From assembly GCA_047967505.1 (NCBI GenBank), contig CM106540.1: a stretch of DNA of 64,000 nucleotides; one strand, 5' to 3'. This stretch comes from Dipteris shenzhenensis (lineage: Eukaryota; Polypodiophyta; Polypodiopsida; Gleicheniales). A model generated the notes under the pieces. That model saw nothing but the letters and a program-made list of their open reading frames with translations. It searched no databases and was not told the origin of the DNA. The translations under genes were made by a program, and so were the position numbers. This document shows, one piece after another, positions 54,690-64,000 of the stretch; within the stretch, counting starts at the first letter, position 1; every line of letters begins with the position of its first letter.

Positions 54690-56870
54690 GCAATGCATAA
54701 ATTATGGGTCATGCAAGATACCTATATATAGAAAAGTCCCTGAACCTCACCAAAAATGGCTCACAGGTATTCTTTGATGATTTGTGCATCCACTCAAACA
54801 AGCAAGTCCACTTTAAATGTCTTGAAACAGTTCTAATCAAATACCTCAGGGGGTTCACCTCAAATAAATTTAGTGCACCACATGCATTCAAAAGGAGGGG
54901 TATTTTAACTCAATGCTTGGGAAAAATTTAACAGAATTACAATAACAAGAGGGGTTTTTAAATTCAATTTTAGAAAAAAATCCATTACTTTATAAGTAAA
55001 GAGGGTTGCTTTATTGAGGTGAAAATTTTAGTTGAGGGGTTTTTTAAATACCCAGTGAATGCACATGATATGTAGGGTTTCTTAGTAATGCACCCCCCGA
55101 GTCAAATGCAAGGAGTATGGCATCTCCTAAATCCAACCAAATGTAAGTTAATGGTCACCCACAGAGTTGTTTTAGGACACATTGTTTGTGAACATGGGAT
55201 TGCAACTGACATGGTCAAAATCAAAATCATCATGGAATTGCCACTTCCTAAAAATACCAAAGGTGTACAAGTCTTTATGGGAAATGATGGCTACTATAGA
55301 AGATTTATCTTGCAGTATGCTATGATAGCCAGACCACTTTACAAATTGTTGGTGCAATACTTATAGAAATTTTGACACTATTTAATGGTAAACCATCCAT
55401 GTAAAATATCAAGAATAAATAGATGGATCCTCTTGCTTCAAGCATTCAATTTCAAAATAGTGGTCCACAAATGTGCCCAACACTACATTGCTGATCACAT
55501 GTCTCATGTCAAGTTGGAATAAGTAGCCACTAGAATAGAATATGAGCTGCCAGATGCCACACTATTTTTAATAGATGCTTTTCTAGACTGGTGTGTAGAC
55601 ATCATTGGGTATTTAATGACAAGAAGACCACCCCGTGAACTGATACCAGTGGAGGGAAGAAATTTAATTCTAAAAATATTCCCCTACCATAATTGCAGGT
55701 CAGCTATACAAAATGGGTAGTGAACATCTCAAAAGATGTGTTATAACACATGAAATCATGCCAATCATAAGAGAAGTTCTTGAAGATAGAGCAGGAGGAC
55801 ACTTTGTAGGGGAAGCAACTTCAAGAAAAATCCTCTTAGCAGGATATGGTGGCCACCGACCCTTTGGGTAGATGCTTGTGACTATGTCGAATAATGTGAT
55901 GCATGCCAAAGAACAATCAAACCCCAACACAAGGATTTCAAATCCCTAACAATATTATTGATAGACAACCATTTGGAAAATGGGAGATTGAATTCGTGGG
56001 ACCAATACATCCAGCCACAAAGGGAACACAATCACGCTACATCATTGTGGCCACAGACTACACAAAGTTGGTTGAAGCTAAAGGAGTGAGAAAGGCAAAG
56101 AAGCACAAAAAAGTTCTTGTATGAAAATGTGATTACAAGATTGGAATGAACCATTGAAATTGTGTCAGATAGAAGATCAACCCATTTTATCAATGAGGAA
56201 ATCAAGAAATTTCGTCTGGCTTTATGGTATCCACAGAAAAAGAACACCCTACTATCCCTAAGGAAATGGATGAGCAGAGTCTACCAACAAGATACTATGC
56301 ATTTTCCTCACCAAAATAGTGGAGCCCAAGAAATATGACTGGGCAGAGAACCTTATGGGCAGATCAAACCACATTAAAGGTTAGTATATAGTTTATGCCC
56401 TTTCAACTCGTGTACCTCCTTGAAGTAGTGGGCCCACTGGAATTTGTCATACCAATCTTATGCATAGCAATGCAAGTAGACATGGGCAACCATGAGTCCC
56501 TCAATGAAAGACTCTATCAATTGGAAAATCATGCATACACAAGGTTACTTGCCTAACATGGCATGATAGTAGATAAATGAAAAAGGAAGGCATTGTTTGT
56601 CAAAAATCTTAAAGATAAAGAGATTAATGAAGGTGACCTAGTTTTGTTATACAATGTCAAAGTATGCAAGGGAAAACTCAAATATCTAGGTCAAGCACCT
56701 TATAGAGTCAAAAGGATGAATCCTATTGGAACTGTGCTACTGGAAACATTGGATGGAGTCCAATTCACACAACAATACATAGGAGCTAATTGAAGTGCTA
56801 CTTCAAGCCATCACCAGTAATAATGAAGTTTTTTAGAGCCCCAAGCCTTCCATAGTTAGCTTTTATAGAT
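54690..56870 (+). pseudogene. Ty3/gypsy pol relic (RT-RNase H-integrase), plus strand
   Basis: The order of domains is preserved. 54760-54845 encodes the RT catalytic region FFDDLCIHSN. After a MITE, 55102-55366 encodes LNPTKCKLMVTHRVVLGHIV and GNDGYYRRFI. 55390-55540 is the RNase H tail. 55700-55930 holds the decayed zinc-binding domain (GGHFVGEATSRKILLAG; CDACQR in a shifted frame). 55960-56250 holds the integrase core (GKWEIEFVGPIHPATKG, IIVATDYTKLVEAKGV). 56593-56793 holds the C-terminal barrel (EINEGDLVLLYNVKVCKGKL, YLGQAPYRVKRMNPIGTVLL). Many stops and shifts are present and no LTRs are visible. It is older than, and different from, the gypsy elements at the left. Confidence 0.85.
54845..55101. 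mobile_element. MITE copy 3, 257 bp, inserted in gypsy RT
   Basis: The element starts CTCAGGGGGTTCACC and ends ATGCACCCCCCGAG. The flanks are TCAAATAC (54837-54844) and TCAAATGC (55102-55109), an 8-bp duplication with one mismatch. Internal layout (TTTTAA..CAA, CATGATATGTAGGGTTTCTTAG near the end) matches copies 1, 2 and 4 loosely. It interrupts the RT between the FFDD block and LNPTKC. Confidence 0.88.
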
Positions 56871-59800
56871 TGTGTCACGAGCATTCACTAGCATATGCAT
56901 TTTTTTGCACATATAGTTAACACCAAATTGTTACCCATGCAATCATTAGCATAGGCTCATTTTTGCACATATAGGTAGACCTAATTGATTTCAAGATAGA
57001 TCTTAGAAATGATGATCGAGTCTTAGTTTCCCTATGAAATCCCATAGATAATAAAATATAGTTAGTCGATAACTTGTTGATAGGTCATGGGGACTCACAC
57101 AATTTCACATAGGTACATAGTAGATTGCATCAATAATAGTACGTTCATTTCAAACTCTCAAACCATGCAAAGAATTCACAAGTAGGACAAGAAGCTATGC
57201 CAGATCTCAAGACAATTTGACAAAAGAGTTTACAACCTCAACAACAATGAAACCCATGACAAACATCACAGCCATGTCCTCATGCCATAATGGAATGAGG
57301 CCTACACTCTTTGGGGTATCATATTGAGTTCTACTTTCCTATTCCATGCAAGGGTCTCCAAGTGTCCATGTTCCCTTGCAATCCATGTCCAAAAGCATGT
57401 CCTAACCTTGCCTCCTACTACCCGCTCCTCTAACCTCGTAACTCTTCCTCTCCCTCTCCACCTCCCTTCTCCTATCTCTCCTCCACCCCCATGCTCTTAC
57501 ACCTTCTTTCTCTCCAATCCTATGCTCCCCCTAAACCCTTAACCTCTTAGATTAACTCATGAACCCTTGACCTCCATGATCTATGAGGGAGAGGCGTTCT
57601 CCACCATGTACTCTACTTTGAAGCTTGGACCCTCCTTCTAACCATAAAACCCTCCCCCTCTTCCGAGGATGGCAGAGGTAACCCAGATTCAAAGGCATCA
57701 AACATGTCAACATCTGGCTTAGCACAATTATCTGATTCACCCCTTGGAGATCATTAATGGTGGGTTTACCACATGAGGCCTATGTGAATACATGCTATTC
57801 CTTCTTCATGTTTTGATTAAAAATTGTAGTTCTAGGGGTTTTGAAAATTTCATCTTGGACAAGTAAACTCCTAGACTTCTTCATATCTTGAGTAACATGG
57901 AATCCAGCTGCATTCCATTTTAGTACTATAGGGAAACAGTTTAGTACTAAACCAACAATACCACCTTAGTTTTAAAAATTTGACTAGTTGTAACAGAGAA
58001 ATATATAGTGCTACAATAGTCACAGATTGCACTACATTAGTACTACATTAGTAATCTATTATAGAAACTACAATAGTAATATTAGCGCTCTACTGTATTA
58101 GTATTGTAAAGAAATAGAAGGGGCTCAATCTTAGTCTTGTACCCTTAAACAAGCGCTCATCAAGGGGCTCAAAGATTAGGCTCCTTCCCTTCATGAGGAG
58201 GCTTCTAGAAGGCTACATCTTCCCTTCATCAAGGTAAGGCTTTCTTTTTACCGCCAATGTACATGTAACCTCTACTTTCATTGGTAGATACTTGCACTAG
58301 GTACACAATATAGTTAGTCTTTCGATGTCTTGAGAATATGATTACCTTTTCAAATAGGCTTCCAAGAACATGATTTTTTTAATCATGATAGACAATATAT
58401 TCATCCTTCACATTCACTTATTATAACATCTTGGTGAAGCTAACAAGAGAACCCATATCACGCATTTGAAGCTGAAAAGGACTATAATATCACAATCTGG
58501 GAGTGCAAGTGTGGAATCAATCTAAGTATGTAGTAATGATTCAAACTACAGCCACAATAACAATCCCTGGGCTTGCATGCACCATTGGGTTTGCATGCAA
58601 ATCAAGTAAATTGAGCAGATAATTATCACCACAAACTTGGCCTATAACCAAATCAATAAAAGGAACAGACACACACACACACAAGAGAGAGAGGGGGGGG
58701 GGGGATGGTAGATTAACACTATAGGATAGGCCACAAGGGGTAACAAAACTTAGGAAATTGCAAAAATTCCCCTCCCAAGATGGTGAATGTTACTTACTAC
58801 TAGGATCACCTTCCCCTCACACTTGGGATTTCACCTTCCACACACTTGCAACCATTAATGTAATAAAACCAAGGAATGCAATAAGATGCAATGAAAAATC
58901 AAACTATAAAAGATATCATGAGAGAAACAAATTGAAAAATTAGAGACTATATTGATTGATGGTGGTGGTAGCATAGATTGGTTGACAATAAGTTAATATG
59001 GATGCATGCGCCTCCTATTTAGATCCTAATTAAACCCTTCTTGGATGGGCTATCCCCTAGTGCCATAGGATGATGTCAAGCACCCCAAGGGACTTTGTAT
59101 AGTTAAAGAGTCCTAGGACTTATTTTAACTATATATTTGAGGAGATATTACCCTTTTTACAAGATTTATCCATAGTGTTGTTTTATATGGAGGTAGGATA
59201 CCATGGGTTATCTCTCGGATTAAGCTAACATGGGTAGGGGTTTGAAGTGCATTCACCGAGTGCTGACTTACTTGAAAGTAGTGAAATGTTCTAGACCAAG
59301 CACCATTTTACAATTAAGGTACATGAGATTGTAGTAGATCCACCAATTACAGGTAGTGGCATGATGCGCCGAGCATTGCATCTCTTAGAAGGTGGTTTTA
59401 CTTAGCTAGGAAAGATGCGGTTGTAATAGGGAGAGGAACACAGAGAGTAGTGAGCCAAGTTCTCTTCCTCTCACCCAAGCTTGCTAGGTTAGGAAGCTTA
59501 CTGAGTGTCTATTGTAACATGAGGCGGCTTGGTTGTAAGTAGATCAATATAAGTTGATTCTTTTTTCTTATACTCAGGTCTTTTATGACAAAGTGTACTG
59601 TGTATTATTTCCTCAAGTGTGTGTAACTCAGTATTCTCCCGTCATCATGTGGTTCTCCTATGAACAACTTACCCCGAACTCTAAGTGTTAATGTCTTCTT
59701 TTGTCCTATCACCCAAGCACATTGTACTTAAGATTGCAAGAGAGCATCTTTGCCAAGCACTGCACAGGGTCAGCTAAGCACTGACGACTGTAAGTTAGTT

Positions 59801-61404
59801 GCGGGTGAGCGAATCGAAGAATCATTATTTTGGAGCAAACTGTGTGGGTATGTTTTAACATTATTCAAATGTAGCAAATACAAAATCCACATACGTACAG
59901 GGTCTATAAAAGGAAAGTTCCATGAATTGCAAGGGTTAGAGTGACATCTTCAGTTGACAAGGTGGGAGACGAGAGGTATGCCTTTACATTATAACTAGAA
60001 TGTTGTAATTATTTTGTGGTTTTTAGGAGCATTACAACGATATGATCCACTTTGGAGAGATTTTCAGAGTGAGAATAGAGGGAGAGTGGAGAGAGAAGAC
60101 CATGGAGATAATGTGACAGGGAAAAAACACTAGACAATTTAGTAGCAAGTAGATAGAGGACATATGATAGAGAAGACTTAACCTAAAGAGTAGAGAGAGA
60201 TACAAAGGAAAAGCCATCTGATGGCCATTGAGAGGCATTTTAGCGGCAATCCACTCAACATCGCTTGCTACCACTAGCTCACCATATGACATCCCTCCAT
60301 GGTAGGGGCATTCTAGGACGATTGCATGTGCCTCTTCTCTTTTGGTTTCGTGCAAGGTAGTAGCCACATGTCCATTAAATATGTATGTTTTCTATTCTCA
60401 CTACTATTTTCAACAAATTACTGGTTATCTTTAATGACTTTACCTCCAAGTGAGAGTTATTGATATTCTTTATCTTTATGAAACCTTCCATCAACTAGTA
60501 TAAGAGGTGAATGCTATAGATCTTCAAGGTATTTCTCTCAAGTTACTGACAATTACATTCTTCAACATGATCGTGATAATCGCCAACTCATTTCTGCTCC
60601 ACACACCTCTCAACCTTCAACTTCCACATAACCTCTACTCCTAGCTTTTTTTTGAATCTAGCATTCACCTTTACTAGCATTAAAGAAGTAATAATTACAT
60701 CCTTGAGCGTTATAAGGGTACTCCAGATTGCTTTTCACTTCACAACTACCTCTATGTTGAAATTCTACATAACATCTTCTTGCCAACATAAAATTTGATG
60801 TAGTAGTCATCTTTATTGTCATAGGCCTTGGAGCCTTGGATGTACGAGGAAACAAATCCACCTTGCTAGCACACCCTAAGAAACTTTTTGTTTCGAGGGT
60901 CTTATCTTTTTGAAACTTTGTAGGCAAGAGCCCTCAGTGATGACATAAAATATTTAGTTTTATAACTATCATATATAATTTAGGCATGAGCTATGTGATT
61001 AGCCTCCACAATTTGAGAAATCATCATTTATGCTATTTATTAGGGAAATAAAGTTTCAGTTCAATGGGAAGCCCCCCGTTTCGATCACTCGCCTTCGCTT
61101 TCACAATCTTCAATTGTGGCACGATGAAGGAGAGCGTACCTCCAGGTGTCCCAAAGATGTATTTACCTTACTGGTAACAAGTTCGTAGCCATTGATTATC
61201 ATTCCAAATGGACAAGCACTCACACAATATGTCCTTTCATATATTGACGTTTGCAAACCTAGTCATGGATGGGAAGGGAGAACGAGCGAGAGAGAGAGAG
61301 AGAGAGAGAGATGTGGAGTTGTATTATAACAAAAAACTTCAATCGACTGGCAAAATGATTATGTAGTCGCATCCTTCCAAGGTAATAAGGCATCGTCATA
61401 ATCA
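56871..61404. other. Gene-poor AT-rich interval with microsatellites
   Basis: No convincing gene, RNA gene or transposon protein is seen. Simple repeats: (AC)n(AG)n followed by a G-run at 58667-58706, and (GA)n at 61287-61311. 59330-59700 has a texture like a copia LTR (ending in a region near GATCAATATAAGTTGATTC), but no TG/CA ends with target duplication could be fixed. Minus frames at 60032-60367 and 60658-60927 have no recognisable domains. Confidence 0.5.
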
Positions 61405-61884
61405 TCAGTAGATACAAGTGTAATTCACTTGGGTAACAGGATGGTTCCGTGGAGAGCCGAACACGGGTCCATATGTAACGGCCTGATATGGTTGCAGACT
61501 ATCTTGTCCGTTTATAAGAGTGGGATTACCCGGTGTGCTTCCTTCGACGGACAACCAGTTGGCCGAGCAGGAACCACAGAGGTTCTTGACGTGCACGTAA
61601 TAACTGTCAGTGGGATTAGCAGGATTGGCTGTTGTGACGGATTGGATATCAATCATCGTGCACCACGGCGTACCATGGCAAATGCATATAGGCGCCGCAT
61701 CTGTAAACAAGCAGAAATCAGTCCAAAACCATGCTAGCAACTGCTCCAGCAGAAAAGAGTAAGAACGCGAGGTTTGAAACGTAACTGCATGGGTGAAGGA
61801 AACGTTACCTGTCCACAGAGAGTAGGTGCAGAGACACACAACGACGGCAGCACACATGCTTGCTACTGTGACGACACGATCCAT
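61405..61884 (-). CDS. Small secreted cysteine-containing protein, two exons (loosely TPD1-like)
   Basis: Exon 1 is 61884-61809, the intron is 61808-61701 (GT at 61808-61807, AG at 61702-61701), and exon 2 is 61700-61405. The coding length is 372 bases including the stop, 123 residues. The first ~25 residues (MDRVVTVASMCAAVVVCLCT) form a signal peptide. The mature part has Cys in CICHGTPWC, NLCGSC and a terminal YTC, with YYVHVKNLC in the middle. The YxVxxxNxC...C spacing and size recall the TPD1 family of secreted plant ligands, but the usual YAN..PY ending is not obvious, so the assignment is tentative. It could be another small apoplastic protein. Unspliced reading also stays open, but the intron has good borders and splicing removes a non-conserved insert. 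A TATAT(A) box lies 96 bases upstream. No nonsense change is present, so this is the best candidate for a working host gene. Confidence 0.65.
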   Translation of the reverse strand: MDRVVTVASMCAAVVVCLCTYSLWTGNVSFTHAVTFQTSRSYSFLLEQLLAWFWTDFCLFTDAAPICICHGTPWCTMIDIQSVTTANPANPTDSYYVHVKNLCGSCSANWLSVEGSTPGNPTLINGQDSLQPYQAVTYGPVFGSPRNHPVTQVNYTCIY

Positions 61885-61978
61885 TTTGATTGTTCGGAGC
61901 TGCTAGCTTGTGAGTTCACAAATGTTTGCTTGCTAATCGAAATCGAGATGGAGATTAAAAACAGATGATGATATCGTG

Positions 61979-61986
61979 CTATATAG
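61979..61986 (-). promoter_or_regulatory. TATA box of the 61405-61884 gene
   Basis: CTATATAG lies about 96 bases upstream of the start codon on the minus strand. This suits a transcription start near 61950 and a short 5' leader. Confidence 0.5.
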
Positions 61987-62380
61987 ATGTCACACTGTGC
62001 CGACATTCAATATGCAGTCGGTCTGGCGAGTCGAGGCGAGAATAACACGGTCGAACGTTTTGTTGGGCCGCGGGCGTCTCGACGCATTCAAGAACGGCCC
62101 TAAATTCTACGGGTGGTAGAGGGAGGATTATTTTAATCTTACAAATCGCCGTACATTAAAGTTATCGCAACTTGGTATCTTCCTCTAAGTCAAGGTTGGG
62201 GGTTAGGACAATTACAATCAATAGACCCAACCGGTAACCATCAATATTCTAAGCTGGACCAAACACACGTCTTAGAAGATGGCTCAGAAAGTTGATTTGC
62301 TAAGATGGCAAAAGGAAGATAAATTGTTGTCTGTCGTTTTCCAGTGTGGTTTTCAACCCTAGTTTTCAACCCCTCATACC

Positions 62381-62689
62381 TTGACACAAAGAATTACACT
62401 TAGTCATTTTCTTGCATACAAAAAATGGAACGTAGCGGATGCCACTCACGCAAGAAAATACTCCGACGAGCATTTCTCTATTGCATCATGGGATGAGGGA
62501 AGATATCAACCATCAAAACAAGACATCATTCCCATGCGTGAGAGTGACTTCATGAGGGCATTCATTGCTAGAGTCCCTTATCCCTTGATAAAGAAGGAAT
62601 GGAGGTCAAAATATTGCTTAGTACTAAGAAATATGGAAAGACATCTCAACATCCATGTAGCGCCAGTGTTTGCATCTCTCTCCAACTAA
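62381..62689 (+). CDS. Hypothetical 102-residue ORF
   Basis: Open from ATG 62381 to a TAA at 62687-62689. It is rich in charged and aromatic residues (FSIASWDEGRYQPSKQDI, FMRAFIARVPYPLIKKEWRS). I recognise no family. A composition with Trp, Cys and Tyr spread along the frame looks more protein-like than the random frames nearby, so it may be an exon or a gene relic. No promoter or splice sites were assigned. Confidence 0.3.
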   Translation: MTQRITLSHFLAYKKWNVADATHARKYSDEHFSIASWDEGRYQPSKQDIIPMRESDFMRAFIARVPYPLIKKEWRSKYCLVLRNMERHLNIHVAPVFASLSN

Positions 62690-63220
62690 TTTTCTACATG
62701 AAAAAGTGTGCTTAATCTAGATGTTTGATAGTTCTAAAGAGAGGTTCCAGATTTACAATGCCACCTATCAATGCTTTTTAACAAAATTAACAGACGTCGA
62801 TACAAACATCAAAACAGAGGTTGGAATGAGCATCCATAATGTCTATTCTAAGATGAACTGTATTACAAACTTGCAAGTTTTTTTCATGTCTCATTTTCAG
62901 TAAAATATATTTTGAGTTTTCATAGTGTATTGCATGGAAATTGTAAGCAAACAAGAAGCTAGACTTGAACCTTCAAACATAAAATAATCCAGGAATCATA
63001 CATGACTCCTTGAAAGATGAGTATAGCTTGACACAACAAACGCATTATGTAGTCAGATATGGGATATTTTGCATGAACATCTAATAACACATTGATACTA
63101 TCATGTGATTCACATCATGCCATCATGTGCTAAGTCTTGGATATCCTCCATATCAAAGCTATACCCCCTAGTATGTCTAGGTCTAAGTAATGCCCCAGAG
63201 AGCTTAAAATATGTATAGCC
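62690..63220. other. No gene seen
   Basis: Short AT-rich frames only. The last eight bases (GTATAGCC, 63213-63220) are the target duplication of MITE copy 4. Confidence 0.5.
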
Positions 63221-63456
63221 CATGGGGGTTTCACCTCACTGAATGTTAGTATACCATGTGTGCAAGAGGTCTTTTAATTCAACCTTAAAGGAGAATTTAA
63301 CAAAATTACAATAATAGGAATGGTTTTAATTTCTTTAAGAACTAATTTTTTAGTTCATAAGTAAAGAGGGGTGCAGGTAATTTTAGGTTAAGGGTATTTT
63401 AAACACCCCTTGAACACAAGTGATACATAGGGTTTCTTAGTTGTACACCACCCAAG
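63221..63456. mobile_element. MITE copy 4, 236 bp, 8-bp target duplication
   Basis: The element starts CATGGGGGTTTCACC and ends GTACACCACCCAAG, flanked by GTATAGCC at 63213-63220 and 63457-63464. The interior shares TTTAACAAAATTACAATAA and GATACATAGGGTTTCTTAGT with copy 3, so these two form a subfamily distinct from copies 1 and 2. Confidence 0.88.
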
Positions 63457-64000
63457 GTATAGCCACTAGTTTTTGAGATAGGAAGGATAATCCATTTTGC
63501 ATCTCCTCCTTGACATCCTTATTCTTCAGGACATGTTGGTTCCTCAATGCAACTTGAATCACATGCTTGCACCATGTGATACAACTTCTATAGTGCTTTG
63601 TGGGGGTTTTAGAAGGTACAATTTAATTCACTATTTTAAAACATGGTTTTTTATTATAAAATTGACTTGGTAGTGATTCAAAATGAGATAGTAACATTTT
63701 TTTATTGAGGCCAGTTACAAGCGATCACTACAAAGTAAAATATAATACCATGTGGTACCTTACGGTGTAAATTGGCAGTGTTTTTATACATAGCATCGTG
63801 TCAATACATAGCATCGTGTCAATACATATATCGTGTGGTACTATTACAATACCATGCATTATAACTTAACTATACATATTTTTTGGTTGCCATCATACTA
63901 TTATGATTTTTGAGTTTTTGGTTCACTTGGAGCCTTGAAAATAATAAGAAAGATCTCAAAAAGGATAAACAAAGCTCTGAAACAAAATTATAATTTTTAT
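63457..64000. other. No gene seen
   Basis: AT-rich. At 63785-63830 an ATACATAGCATCGTGTCA unit is repeated. Nothing else is recognised. Confidence 0.5.

Noticed and set aside
1-64000. tRNA, rRNA or snoRNA genes
   Set aside because: I looked for T-loop GGTTCGAATCC-type boxes and conserved rRNA stretches and saw none that I could support. A tRNAscan or Rfam run would be decisive.

Overview
This window is plant nuclear DNA made almost entirely of transposable elements and satellite repeats. The evidence is a set of land-plant element families: a Ty3/gypsy element with two RNase H domains (Tat-like), a CACTA (En/Spm) transposon with TNP2- and Ptta-type genes, an L1-type LINE with a DUF4283/zinc-knuckle ORF1 and a zf-RVT tail, and a DUF7869-type gene. 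Introns have GT-AG borders. The lineage within land plants cannot be fixed from the sequence. Only one convincing single-copy host-type gene is seen, at 61405-61884.

1-30070 is one nested insertion complex. The outer element is a minus-strand gypsy retrotransposon with LTRs at 1-1418 (cut by the window edge) and 28253-30070. Its gag, RT, RNase H and integrase pieces are separated by later insertions. A CACTA element (12317-27301) sits in the gag-RT interval, flanked by TGCA on both sides, and removing it restores an open gypsy reading frame. This CACTA element carries a minus-strand TNP2 relic and a plus-strand Ptta-like gene, arranged divergently. A 16-bp palindrome (GTCRCTATATAGYGAC) occurs at both ends and in the shared central promoter region. 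A GC-rich L1 LINE (14461-21846) is inserted in the TNP2 gene with an 18-bp target duplication. A second, truncated copy of the Ptta half of the CACTA family (about 3107-7306) and a fragment of a different gypsy element (7312-10122) lie in the integrase/RNase H interval, followed by a solo LTR (10128-10477).

30079-35445 holds a copia integrase fragment, a short tandem repeat and a broken, multi-exon DUF7869-type gene on the minus strand. 35528-45377 is a 9.85-kb satellite array of ~182-bp monomers with three nested levels of periodicity: 182 bp, 547 bp (trimer) and 2.73 kb (five trimers in the fixed order Xa-Y-Xb-Xa-Y). 45378-53300 contains diffuse repeats sharing a CCACC..GGTGG motif, a decayed coiled-coil ORF and a decayed minus-strand transposase-like gene. 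54690-56870 is a plus-strand gypsy relic. 56870-61400 shows little except microsatellites. 61405-61884 is a two-exon gene for a small secreted cysteine-containing protein.

Four copies of one MITE family with perfect or near-perfect 8-bp target duplications (134, 34667, 54845 and 63221) are scattered through the window, and a different MITE interrupts the satellite.
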